From Saccharomycopsis crataegensis (Eukaryota; Ascomycota; Saccharomycetes; Ascoideales; Saccharomycopsidaceae), in contig NW_027043829.1 in assembly GCF_037102585.1 (NCBI RefSeq), positions 4,092,001-4,156,000 of the forward strand: a DNA stretch of 64,000 bases, in the 5' to 3' direction. The notes under the pieces were generated by a model, which saw nothing but the letters and a program-made list of their open reading frames with translations, had not been told where the DNA came from and searched no databases. Below, in pieces: positions 39,459 through 49,829 of the stretch (its first letter is position 1; each line of letters starts with the position of its first letter). The translations under genes and the position numbers were made by a program.

Positions 39459-41178
39459 TTAAATACGATATCTGAAGTACGGATTTTTGTCTCCCATTTC
39501 TGCCAATTGCTTGCCAGAATAATGTTTGTACTTTCCTTCGATTATATCTCTTTCTCTCTTTCTATTGATGAAATAGTAAGTAGTAGCCATGATGGTGGTG
39601 GAAATAAGCCCCAACCCTACGAAACCCAAAGCAACTGCATGTCCCAAAATAAAATGAGGTTTGTCTTTGGCTCTGTAGATATTGGAACCAAACGCCCCAC
39701 CAAGGTTACCAAGACCAATTTGCATTGCCATTCCGATGGCTCTCTTGTAATCCCCGGACAAGTTGTTTGCAAGCCACGCAATAACCGATGGGAATCCGGC
39801 GTACATACCTGAAGTGAGAATAAATACCCCAGCATAAATTGCCCCCGGCTTAGTAACTGGGTCAGATCCAATGGCCACAGAGAATCCTACCACCATTAAC
39901 AACAAACAGCCAATGATGAATGGAGATCGTTTTCCGACACGATCCGCACAATAGGCAGTGATAACCGAAATAATAGAGGCACAAACATAAATTGGAATAG
40001 ACATCAATTGAGCATGTGCCGAAGTATATCCTAAATTCAAGATGATTGTTGGAAGGAATAAGGAAACACCATAAGTTGGAGCTAGAAAAAAAAAAACAGT
40101 TAGTAATCATGATGATCATATGGTACCAATATATATCTGTGAAAATTAAAATGATAATACTCACCAACGATACTATAATAAATAAGAACGTGGCCATAGA
40201 TTTGCCAATCAAAAAGAGCTTGCTTGAAATATTTCCAACCTTGCTGTTTAACTTCGGCCTCGAAGAAACTTGAGTTGTGATCTTCCATACCTTCTAGAGT
40301 GTCGGAGTTGTTATCATGGGCTAGTCTATATAAGACAAATTGACGTTCTTCTTCAGTGAGAAAGCTTGCGGTATCGGGATAATTGTGGATGAAATAGAAG
40401 GCAAAAAATGCCACCACAACCGTTAAGATTCCTTCAAGGATGAAAATCCAGCGCCAGCCTTCAAGACCACCAACCCCATCCATCTTGGAAATCCCAAAAG
40501 CCAAAATGCCGGAAAACGCCCCGGCAATACTGGCAGCAGAATAGAATAAGGAAACCCGTAATTGATATTCATGACGGCAATACCAAGAAGTTAAATTGTA
40601 GGCCACTGCAGGGAAAAGGCCGGCCTCAGCAACCCCTAGGAAGAAACGAGCCCAAAATAGACCCATATAATTTTGCACAATTCCCATTAAAGTCATGACC
40701 AACCCCCAGCAAATCATGATAATTGGGATATATAAGGAAGGCTTGGTAAGTTTGAGGATCACATTGGAAGGGACTTCGAATGTCGCGTAACTAATGAAAA
40801 AGATTGTAAGACAAATGTTGTATTCATTGCCTTTCAAATTCAAATCATCAGCTAAACCTTCAACTTTGGCATTTCTAGTGATTGTTAATATTATTATGAG
40901 AGAACGGAAAGCGAAGACGAATGTTCAAAATATACATACCCAACATTACCTCTGTCAAGATAGGCCAACAAGTAAAGAATAGAAACGAAAGGAAGAATGT
41001 GCCAGTCCATTTTACTAAGCACTTTCTTCTCATCGACGTTTGGGAATTTCTCGTTAGGTGGCAATCTGGAAGACACGGTTGATCTTCTGTCGGTGTTTGT
41101 GGTAGAGCTGCGCTCTAATTTGTGTTCGTCAAAGGCGTCATGGGCCTTAACCACGAAATCATCTTCTTGTAATGGCAT
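39459..41178 (-). CDS. DAL5-family anion:cation symporter (MFS); two introns
   Basis: Exons on the minus strand are 41178-40940, 40874-40165 and 40081-39459. Intron 1 (65 b) has donor GTATGT and acceptor CTAG. Intron 2 (83 b) has donor GTGAGT, branch TACTAAC and acceptor CTAG. Splicing restores the family motif LDRGNVGNAKVEGLADDLNL and the segment YYSIVAPTYGVSLFLPTII. The 523-residue product has 12 spans, FEVPSNVILK, GVAEAGLFPAVAYNLTSWY and a conserved EGWRWIFILEG. This is the ACS family (Dal5 allantoate, Tna1 nicotinate, Yct1 cysteine and relatives); substrate is not predictable. GATA-core sequences upstream would fit nitrogen control but are weak evidence. Confidence 0.92.
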
Positions 41179-42022
41179 TGTGTGATACCTTGTAGTTATT
41201 TGATACTCTTATATATATATATATTTATTTTTTTGAGAGTTTCCACAATGTCTTGTATAAATATATATTATATGCGATGTTGAAGGAAAGTCGACCCCAC
41301 TCGCATCCCACCCCCACAAACACGTCAAAAAAATAAATAAAAATGAAATTACACTAAGAAAGGAGAGAAAAACAGAGACAAAACATCCGTTGGATAATCT
41401 TGGAAAGTGGGGCTCGACCATTTTGGCAGTAATTGTTGAATAGATGACGTATTGTCTGTCGGCTAGAGAAGTTGACTTGACCTTATCGGTGCTTTCTTTA
41501 GCCATGCAAGCGGTGCTATTTATTATGTTGTGTACTCTATTGGTGTAAACAACATAATCACAACACCATAGAATGGGAGGCCTATCAGAAAAGCATACAT
41601 ACATATTATTATACCAATAGACCCACATTATTGGATGTCCCAACCAACAACTGATTAATGTCTCACGCTGGTATCACCAATAACAAAACAAAAAATAAAT
41701 AATAATCTCTGTACTTACAGGGGGGATCTCCTGTCGTAATTCCGCTTTTTTCTTATTTCTTTTTCTATTTATTTCTTTTTTTCTTTTCTTCTGCCTTTAT
41801 CCTAATCAGCTATTTGCAGCCGAAGATTCTGAGGTGCATCGATTCCTCTGTTTCAATTGATCAATACGTAATGAACAAGACATGGCCATCAATCATGAAA
41901 TATTATTCCTTTCATTTTCACAGGGCTCTGTGTTGACCATTTAGCTACAATAAAATACACATACAGCTCATTCTTGCACGCTATTTAAACATAAAATATA
42001 ATATATTCACTCTAATTCTAGT
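41179..42022. other. Upstream region of the DAL5-type transporter, 844 bp
   Basis: Includes TA-rich repeats at 41210-41230, CTTATC (GATAAG on the coding strand) at 41482-41487, and further GATAA cores near 41393 and 41797, possible GATA-factor sites. The HD-protein 3' end lies at the right. Confidence 0.45.
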
Positions 42023-42712
42023 TTACTTTTTGTTTGTTAAGAAAACCTCTCGGTTTTGCAAGACCAGATTCGCCAATTCTTGGATTTCTGTAGTTTTGAT
42101 ACTGGCAATCAGTTCGTAAAATGGCTCCAAATTCACTGAAAGGTGCTCCTTTTCATATTCAAAAGCCTGGAGAATCATCTCAAACTTGTCGATATCCTTC
42201 ACGTATCTTGCTTCGATGGTACTGATGTTTTCATATTCTAACCACAATTCCATAATTTCTAAGGCAGCCGCTTCGTTGTAAGGCTTGATCAACTTCTTGG
42301 TTAAATATTCCATCGTAGATATTTCCCGATAATGCTTTTCATCTTTACCCACCTTAACATCCTTAGGGGTGATATCTCCTACTAAAGATTCGGCCATATC
42401 ATGAACTACTGCAATTTGAACACACCTCGACCTATTCAACACCACTGTTTCCCTTTCTGGCGATAAGATGTTCACAACTTGATCAGGTAGGAGAGTCAGG
42501 ATAATACTCATACGATACATATGATCGGAAATGGACTCACATTCCTTTATATTGAAATCTAACCATCCAGTACGTTTCTGTTTTTTCAATAACGAGATGA
42601 TCTCAAGAAAAATTATCACATAATTGGCACGAGTGATATTTGGGGTAGAGAGCATTGAACGGATGGATTCTGGAATCGCATCTTCTGGATTCCAATCATA
42701 TTCGACTGCCAT
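42023..42712 (-). CDS. YGK1: HD-domain 5'-deoxynucleotidase (Ygk1/YBR242W, HDDC2 family)
   Basis: The product is 229 residues. The HD metal-binding set is H in SISDHMYRMS (about 78), HD in VVHDMAESLVGDI (about 121-122) and a later D in YVKDIDKFEM (about 191). The motif GWLDFNIKECESISDH before the first His is the HDDC2/YfbR signature. These enzymes dephosphorylate deoxynucleoside 5'-monophosphates. The neighbour on the same strand is RPL28, exactly as S. cerevisiae YGL103W (RPL28) precedes YGL101W (YGK1). Confidence 0.92.
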   Translation of the reverse strand: MAVEYDWNPEDAIPESIRSMLSTPNITRANYVIIFLEIISLLKKQKRTGWLDFNIKECESISDHMYRMSIILTLLPDQVVNILSPERETVVLNRSRCVQIAVVHDMAESLVGDITPKDVKVGKDEKHYREISTMEYLTKKLIKPYNEAAALEIMELWLEYENISTIEARYVKDIDKFEMILQAFEYEKEHLSVNLEPFYELIASIKTTEIQELANLVLQNREVFLTNKK

Positions 42713-43031
42713 GGTCGAAGAGTATCTATTGTATATCTGTGTATGGGTATTCCTGAATCTGGTTGATCTATATTTTTTTTTTTCTCATGCTTTTTCTCAT
42801 GTGTTTTTTTATTGTTTTTTCTCTTTTTCCTTCTTTTTCCCTCATCACATTTGGGGGTTTTAGAGAAACCACTCACAAGTGGGAAGCTCTTCTGTCTTTA
42901 AATAATAAAATCTGTAATTTACTGAATCAGCAAATAAAGTACTTACATATTACGAAACATAGAGAACATATATCGCGTTATTGACATATAGAGAAAAAGT
43001 TAAAAACGGCATTAATTATATTTTACATAAT
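42713..43031. other. Spacer RPL28 - YGK1, 319 bp
   Basis: Contains T-rich sequence (42775-42835 on plus) and the RPL28 3' end. Nothing else was recognised. Confidence 0.5.
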
Positions 43032-43976
43032 TTAAGCAATCAATTCAACGACACCACCGGCAGCCTTGATCTTTTCTTCAGCCAATTTAGAAACATATCT
43101 AGCCTTGACAATGACTGGGACTTCTGGCAATCTACCCTTACCCAAAACCTTACCGTAACCGGCAGCCAAAGTGTCGATAACTGGAGCAGCAGAAGCGTTA
43201 GAGCTCTTCAAGTAAGTGTCTCTCTTTTCTTCTGGAATAAGAGTCCACAATTTGTCCAAGTTGACAACTGGCTTCCAGAAGTGGTTTTGTTGTTTGTGGA
43301 AATATCTCATACCAACCTTACCGAAGTAACCAGGATGGTATTTATCCATGTTAATTCTGTGGTGATGTTGACCACCAGCCATACCACGACCACCTGGATG
43401 CTTTCTGTGCTTACCGATACGACCCTTACCGGCTATAAGAGAGGTTAGTAACAAATCATAAACTAACAATAAAAAAATTCATTGGATGAGATTGGAAACC
43501 TTAGATGATGGTAATTTTCACTCTTTAAAAAATTTGATTCCAATTATCTCAACTCATATATTTTTTTTTCTGTATCATCACATCATTATTTCATCGTTAT
43601 ACAATTGTCTGTTGATACCAGTAATCTTTTCCAATACCACAAAGCCCATTCTAGACACATTAAAAATTAATCCCACAAGTATAAACATGAGTCCATTCCT
43701 TTTCCAATAAGACATTTTCCAAAATTATAAATCATCATAAAACCAAACACTTCATGAGTTTTCCTAACATAAAAGATACCTTTGGAAGTTTAACTGTATC
43801 AAACATGTAGTATTATAGTATCAAATTTTCGAAATCCCATTAATTGTTCTTGTAAAAAATCATCCCCAAATCACCATCCTCATAATCAATGAATTAAATA
43901 AACCAGACTCATTGATAGACTACATACCGGAGACGTGACCTCTGTGTTTTCTAGTTTTAGTTAATCTGGTTGGCAT
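43032..43976 (-). CDS. RPL28: 60S ribosomal protein L28 (uL15); one intron
   Basis: Exon 1 is 43976-43928 ([16 protein letters not shown]) and exon 2 is 43432-43032. The 495-base intron has donor GTATGT (43927), TACTAAC branch and TAG acceptor. The spliced protein is 149 residues, the exact length of yeast L28, and nearly identical through [20 protein letters not shown] and [12 protein letters not shown]. It is part of the large ribosomal subunit near the peptidyl transferase region. The long 5' intron is typical of yeast ribosomal genes. No snoRNA (paired C and D boxes) was found in it. The frame contains no CTG. The promoter carries Cbf1- and Tbf1-type sites. Confidence 0.98.
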
Positions 43977-44149
43977 TTTTAACTAATGATACTTCTGGTG
44001 ATATCAAGTTAGACTATGATGATGGTTGAAAGAAAAATTTCAAGTATTTTTTTGCCTACTACCAAACTGGCATCCACCCACTCAGGCAAAGAAAACGCAG
44101 CCCGAAAAAATGAGGGCCGTTTAGAAAGAAAAGAAAATCACCCACAAAA

Positions 44150-44155
44150 CACGTG
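44150..44155. promoter_or_regulatory. CACGTG followed by a GT repeat, RPL28 promoter
   Basis: ACACGTGTGTGTGTGAC lies 174 bases upstream of the RPL28 ATG. It is an E-box core; the flanks are less Cbf1-like than the next site. Confidence 0.5.
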
Positions 44156-44205
44156 TGTGTGTGACACTCACATTTCACAAGCCCTTGAATTAAGTTAATG
44201 ATATA

Positions 44206-44211
44206 CACGTG
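44206..44211. promoter_or_regulatory. Cbf1-type site, RPL28 promoter
   Basis: TACACGTGAT reads ATCACGTGTA towards RPL28, a full RTCACGTG match, 230 bases upstream of the ATG and 17 bases from a Tbf1-like motif. Confidence 0.6.
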
Positions 44212-44227
44212 ATAAACAAGAAACCAA

Positions 44228-44234
44228 TTAGGGC
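44228..44234 (+). promoter_or_regulatory. Tbf1-type TTAGGGC, RPL28 promoter
   Basis: AATTAGGGCTA contains the TTAGGGC core bound by Tbf1. In C. albicans Tbf1 and Cbf1 together drive ribosomal protein genes in place of Rap1 (established knowledge). Here both sites lie within 30 bases. Confidence 0.55.
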
Positions 44235-44507
44235 TAAATTGTTTCATTTTGGCTAAATCAAAAGAAAAAAAAACAGGTAGGGAAAAACGAGGAGCTTCTA
44301 AGTATGGGTCCGTTTGGAGACAGCAAATAACGATATTGCTTAATCTATCAATTTGATCTAGTTCAAAATCGCATTTTTCTTTTTATTTCTCTTTTAAGCA
44401 CACCTGCCTCATACCATATAAATTGAACTTATTGCGAAGGATTCACTTCCCTAATATTGACACAACCAGTATTCATACATTATAAACCTTTGGATCATTG
44501 GAACAAC

Positions 44508-44859
44508 ATGCTGGAAGATCCATCATCCATGATTCTTCCTCCTTCAAATTCTCTTCCACCTTCCGTGGTTACCGAAGAACCACTTGAAGACCCTAAAGAA
44601 AGTAGCAATAATAATGATCTGGAACAAAAACATCATGAGACTAATGATATCCAGGAAAAACCCGAAAACAGCGAGCCTCCTTTCCATGAAAAAGAGGAAA
44701 GTGCTCCAGTAGTAGAACAATCCGAAGAGGATGAAGATTATGATCCTGCCCATGAGGACTTTTTCACAGAAACTCAGAAAGATGGAAATAATACTGATGA
44801 TGAAGAAGATGATGACGAGTACAATCCCGACACTGAATTTGGTGATGATACTGTTGTGG

Positions 44860-44891
<32 letters not shown>

Positions 44892-46691
44892 CCAAAGAAT
44901 AAGGAAGAAGAAGAAGACCCATCATTGGCGGAGTATGTTATGTCGATACCATTTATCAATCATCCATTGTTCCTTCAACTTGACGACACTAGTAAGAAAG
45001 TATTGATTGAAGAATATACCAAGAATCCAAGCGATCTGAAGTTTGACATTTTCAAAGACTCTCTGGTGACTGCTGTTAATTTGAATACCAGTAAAAATGA
45101 ACCAAATGATGATGGAGCTCCGGAACCTTATGATGAAAATGATAGCAATGGCTCACAAGAAGCTTACTATAAATCCAGGAATAAATCTTGTAAACGCCCA
45201 AGTCTTAAGGATCCAATGAATTACCAAGAATTAGAAGAGTATGGCAATTTCGTCAGAAATGAATTAGAATATCTTACTGCTGGCAATTGGGATAAAATGC
45301 CTCCTGGGTCACGAATGTTCATTGGAAACCTACCAGTTTCTTCTGTAACTAAACAAATTTTGTGGAGAATTTTCAAGCAATATGGAGAGGTTGTACAAAT
45401 TACCATCAAATCAAATTACGGGTTTTGTCAATTCAAAACCGCTGAAGAATGTGCTAATGCCATTAAAGGGGAAAGCAGTGTCCCATTACATGGTAAAATG
45501 ATGTTGTTGGAAGTTTCAAAACCTCAAAAATCCAAGCTGTCAACGACAGAAGACCGCCACCACATTTCTAACCCTCATCTGCATCCAGCAAGTAGGATCA
45601 ATACCAGAACCAAAAATGGAGGTTCCGAATATATCCCACTCTCCTCCAAACGAGCTAATTCCCATCACAGTACTTATGATCAGAGAGCAGGCAATTCCAA
45701 AAGATCAAAATATGATGGAAGCTCAAGTAATATTAGCGTTACTAAAGGGGGTTATTATAATTCGAAAAACAATTTCAGACCTGGCACGGAGTGTCAAGTT
45801 TATGTCAAGCATGCTGCCGACCCTAAATTGGTATCATTTTTATTATCTAGATTATCATCAGCCGGTCTCTCCGTCAATAAAACTGATATCAGTCCGCAAA
45901 TGTCATTAAAATCTTTGATTAATGATGCTGCGTATTCTGGGGTCTACGGAATAATTGTTGTCCACAGGGATGGGAACTTGGATGTGCAAACATTTGAAAA
46001 AACCGATGATGGTGGAGTTAAGTTTGATGAATATCAAGCAGTATCCGTTGATGTTGCCGTGGAATTGTTTATGAGATCAAGAGGGTCTAACAGTAGGAAC
46101 GGTGGTGATCATGGCCAAAATAATTACCGTCATCCTAATAATAATCGTAGAGGGCAAACCCGCTCATATGAGAACTATGACCAAAATCGACATAATAACA
46201 GTTTCAACGGCTCTCAAAATTCGTATGGAGGTAATCCAAATATGATGCCGGTTGGCCAACCATCGTATCATCAAACCCAAAGAGATTCTCCTCAACAGTC
46301 ACATGTGAATCCTGATTTGATTCAAACCTTAAGTAGTTTTGATCAAGGATCGTTGCAGAATTTGTTGAGTTTAGTTAAGAAGCTTCCTGCGGGTAGTAAT
46401 GCGTCTAGTTTCAATGGATTTTCACAACCACAACAACCACAACAATCATACCAACAGCCACCACCCCCACCAGTACAAAATCAATATCAAAGTCCGCCTC
46501 AACAGTTTCAACAGCAATACCAATCTGGGCTATCACCATATCAGCAACAACAGCAGATGTCTCCTTCTTATCCTCCTCACCCTCCTCCTGCTCCACCTAA
46601 CCAATTCGATAACAGTAACACCACCAGTAGAACCGATCCAAATAATATTCAAAGCTTGATGCAAACTTTAAAAAGACTTCAAGGGAATTAA
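44508..46691 (+). CDS. NAB3: Nab3, RNA-binding subunit of the Nrd1-Nab3-Sen1 termination complex
   Basis: The product is 727 residues from ATG 44508. The N-terminus is acidic with a run of 10 Gln (CAA codons, 44862-44891). One RRM spans about 267-345, with RNP2 MFIGNL and RNP1-like YGFCQF. A C-terminal class II tRNA-synthetase anticodon-binding-like domain covers about 425-525 (TECQVYVKHAADPKLVSFLL...GIIVVHRDGNLDVQTF). A Gln/Pro/Asn-rich tail follows, with a closing helix NIQSLMQTLKRLQ like Nab3's self-assembly tail. Architecture matches yeast Nab3 (802 aa). It binds UCUU-type motifs in nascent RNA and directs early Pol II termination of snoRNAs and cryptic transcripts. The Q/P tail is a known low-complexity, prion-like segment. 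Confidence 0.93.
44862..44891 (+). repeat. (CAA)10 coding microsatellite in NAB3
   Basis: Ten uninterrupted CAA codons giving polyQ in the acidic N-terminus. It is potentially length-variable between strains. Confidence 0.85.
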
Positions 46692-46995
46692 AATAAAGAG
46701 CATCAAGAAATGACTTTAAAATAACAACATTTGTAACTTGTATCGAGTCATAAGGTTTACAGGTCGGCTAAAAGAAATAGTGGATACTCTTTCGTTACTA
46801 TTTAATGTATCATACTTGATTCACAAGGTTTCTGTAAATTGTAGTATTCTTTTATTCCATATTACAACGTCCAAAAAAAAAAGTATAAAGAAGCGTCTAC
46901 CTATTTTCCTTTGATTTACACAAACAATCGACAACTGCGTTTTAAAAATATATTACAAAATACTATGCATTGAAAAGGAAATAACTAAAAAAAGC
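46692..46995. other. Convergent 3' region NAB3 / NSA1, 304 bp
   Basis: AT-rich 3' flanks with A8-A9 runs. Nothing else was recognised. Confidence 0.5.
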
Positions 46996-48593
46996 CTATT
47001 TTCTAGCCTTCTTCTTCTTTGGTTTGACTTTGAGTTGGCTTTCATCTTCCTCTTCTAGTTGATCCCAAAGGTCATCTGCACCATCATCCTCTTCTTCATT
47101 AGAATGGTCTTGTTCATCATCTTCTTCGAGACTTCTCTTTTTATCGTTTTCTTCATGATCTTCCTCCACAAGATAAACACAGCTGATTCTAGACTTGACA
47201 AATACTTTAGCAATCTGTTCCCTATCTTCTCTTTCAAAAACTCTGACATATTTGTCTAGCCCGCCAGTGACCACAACATCCATGGTACAATAAATGGATT
47301 GAGTTGCCCCCTGGGCTCCGACAAGTTTACCCAACGATCTGTTTTTAACAATATTGTATTTGATCACTGAATTATGATCATCGCTAATAACAATGGCATC
47401 GTCTTGTACTCCAGTTTTCCCGATCCCCATGGTCAAAATTTTTGGTTTTTTGTTTGGAGTGTTGTGCGGGGCGGGAAATGCTATTTGATTCGACACCGGT
47501 TTACGACCGTGTGAAGTATCGTATTTTCTGATTTCTCCATAATATGTCGTAGTCAAGAGTTCCAATTTTACGGTTTGAGATTTGAATTCATCAGGGGTTG
47601 GGGTATGATCTAACTTATTGGTCTCTTCGTTAAAAAATACGATATTGGAAACCCATACCGGCACTCGAAGATCCAATCTGTCATGCTTAACATTCTTGGC
47701 CTCGTAGAGCACCAAAGGTTGAGAGAGCTTCAATGATTTTGACTTGGATTTTCCCTTCAATTGTTTTTGTTTGTGGTCTGACAACTCTGTAGCGACTGAG
47801 ATGATACGAAGATCCTCATTTTCTCCACCATAAGCAAAAATCCCAAAGTTAGCAGTGCTGTCAACAAAAGCATGCACTCTGGTACGTTTTAAATTCACCT
47901 GAATCACTGGCACATCGTTATCGAATAAAATTTCTGGAATGTTTCTGGTGATTTTGATAGGCTTCTTTGGCTCGACAAGTTTCTTTGGGTCTTTCTTGCG
48001 AGCTGCTATCGACTCTTCAAATTTTTTGTCTCTGGCTTCTGCCTTTTCTTGGTATTCCTTTTCATGCTCTTCAATTTCCTCTTGGTCTACCTCCGAAGGA
48101 ATTCCTTCGACAATATCGTCAAGGGAGATAAAGTATGCGTCTCCAGATTGGGTAGCAGCGTACAAAAACTCATCATGGTGAATATTCAACGCCACAAATT
48201 TAGTTTCGTAACTTGGGGCCTCTCCCAGTTTAGTGGTATCATTTCCTGGTTCTAATGGGATACTTTTTACTACGGTATAATTATTAACGGTCGATGTCGA
48301 GGTGAGTTTCAAAATTTGAACCGTATAATTATTTCGCACAATCGCCAATAATTTATGGGAACCATGAGTAAAACTGATAATTTTTGCAATTCTATCAGAT
48401 TTTTCCCCACCATACTTATACGAAGTTATGGAGATTGGTTGAATTCCAGTTTGCTTTGAAGTATCTGTTCCATGTTCACATACAATTTCTAAATCATCAT
48501 TAGTTAGCTTCCATAAGTATCTATGTGTTGAAATAGTGTTCTTGACATACCTTTAAAGCTAGATTTATCATCTACTGCAACTAAAAGTCTCAT
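46996..48593 (-). CDS. NSA1: Nsa1 (WDR74), 60S ribosome biogenesis WD40 protein; one intron
   Basis: Exon 1 is 48593-48551 (MRLLVAVDDKSSFK plus one base) and exon 2 is 48488-46996. The 62-base intron has donor GTATGT, branch GCTAACTAAT and acceptor TTAG. The join gives SFKEIVCEHGTDTS, aligned with S. cerevisiae SIKEVLCNIGTDTS. The 511-residue product keeps Nsa1 landmarks: FAYGGENEDLRI, AKNVKHDRLDLRVPVWVSN, HGRKP, GGLDKYVRVFE. It ends in an acidic then lysine-rich tail (PKKKKARK), a nucleolar-type NLS. Nsa1 is a seven-bladed propeller that associates with pre-60S particles and is released by Rix7. Residues about 130-190 carry a charged insert (EEHEKEYQEKAEARDKK) absent from the yeast protein. 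Confidence 0.95.
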
Positions 48594-48705
48594 TGTTATT
48601 GCAATAATCAAAGATGAGGAATTGATTTCGATGTACTGAGTAACTTATTCCTTCCAAAAGACAGAAAAATATTGAAAAAAAAAAAAAAAAAAAAAATTTT
48701 ACGGC

Positions 48706-48711
48706 ACGTGT
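48706..48711. promoter_or_regulatory. CACGTG upstream of NSA1
   Basis: GGCACGTGTA lies 113 bases upstream of the NSA1 ATG. An A21-type run (about 48677-48697) lies between it and the gene: the E-box plus poly-A promoter layout seen at other genes here. Confidence 0.5.
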
Positions 48712-48872
48712 AACTCAACAGGGTCCAGCACCCGGTGATTCCCAAAGATCCATGGTTTTGAAACTTTCTGCTTGACAAAACAACATAACATTGAAAACTA
48801 TAATATAAAGTAAATACACTGAAAATGATCCTAAACACAGAAATGATAGGCTCATCAAGGAAGGTTCTCCTA

Positions 48873-49829
48873 TCATAATTCATCCTTTTTTGGAGTGGCA
48901 GTATTGCCGATAACATCGCCTTCTTCGACACCAATATCGATCTTGGCCTCCCATTCTCTAGCCTTCTCAAACCCATTGATACCATGTTGATAGTTTCTGA
49001 AAACCTCATGCATTTTTTCTACGCTAGTTTCCACAAATGGGCCATGTTGAACAATCTTTTGATCCAAAGCTTCCCCGCCAATCAAAACAAAACTAGCGTC
49101 TTTGGTGGCATTAGCTGGGTTTTTACCTTCAATATAGTCACCATCTCTGTTGAAGAAAATTGCATTATATTGGTCGTATTCCTTGTCGTTGATGGTCAAC
49201 CCACCTTCCATCAAATAAATAAAAGAGTTGAAATCAGCTGGAACTTCTTGCTTGAATTCCCCACCAGGCTTAACGGTATAATGGTAGTAACAAACTGGAG
49301 TGTACGCCAAGTCTCTTAATGATCCGATACCATAAGATGAGCCACTAATAACTTTGACCTCAACTTTATCATTTGGTTTGGCGATCGGGATTTCCTTTTT
49401 TTTCAAGTCTCTGTATCTTGGCGGAGTGTTCTTTAAATTTTCTGGTAAGTCCACCCACAATTGCATGCCAATACACGCTTGTGTTGGATCATCTTTCAAT
49501 TTAACTGGGATTTCACTATGAACCACGCCTTTACCAGCGGTCATGAATTGCAAATCACCTGGATACAAGATACCAGCACTACCGGTAAAATCTTCATGGG
49601 CCATGGCACCATGCGTGATATAAGTGATGGTCTCTTGGCCGTGATGAGGATGTGATGGGAAACCACCAATTCCCGGGGTGACATGGAAGTGATCAAGCAT
49701 CAAGAAAGGTGTGAAGTTTCTTAAGTTGATAGTGCCGATCGATCTTCTGACTCTGGCACCGCGGCCTTCTGCTTGCTCTCTAGCAAGGAAGTACTTGAGG
49801 ACGGTTCTTGGATTCATGTTGCCAGACAT
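48873..49829 (-). CDS. Pirin-family cupin protein ending in KDEL
   Basis: The product is 318 residues with two cupin halves. The metal site is H60 and H62 in FPSHPHHGQETITYI, and H104 and E106 in GVVHSEIP. These are the four iron ligands of human pirin (H56, H58, H101, E103). The second half contains the pirin C-terminal cupin (YYHYTVKPGGEF...VLIGGEALDQKIVQHGPFV). Pirins are nuclear co-regulators in animals or quercetinase-like dioxygenases; yeast function is unknown, though C. albicans PRN genes respond to stress. S. cerevisiae has no clear pirin. Oddity: the last four residues are KDEL, with no signal peptide at the N-terminus. Confidence 0.95.
   Translation of the reverse strand: MSGNMNPRTVLKYFLAREQAEGRGARVRRSIGTINLRNFTPFLMLDHFHVTPGIGGFPSHPHHGQETITYITHGAMAHEDFTGSAGILYPGDLQFMTAGKGVVHSEIPVKLKDDPTQACIGMQLWVDLPENLKNTPPRYRDLKKKEIPIAKPNDKVEVKVISGSSYGIGSLRDLAYTPVCYYHYTVKPGGEFKQEVPADFNSFIYLMEGGLTINDKEYDQYNAIFFNRDGDYIEGKNPANATKDASFVLIGGEALDQKIVQHGPFVETSVEKMHEVFRNYQHGINGFEKAREWEAKIDIGVEEGDVIGNTATPKKDEL

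Larger units (their letters stand above)
43977..44507. other. Divergent RPL28 / NAB3 promoter, 531 bp
   Basis: Holds two CACGTG sites and one TTAGGGC within 90 bases on the RPL28 side, then an A run and a T-rich leader ahead of NAB3. Confidence 0.65.

Noticed and set aside
43433-43927. snoRNA in the RPL28 intron
   Set aside because: A TGATGA-like C box exists on the minus strand, but no suitable D box (CTGA) or terminal stem was found.
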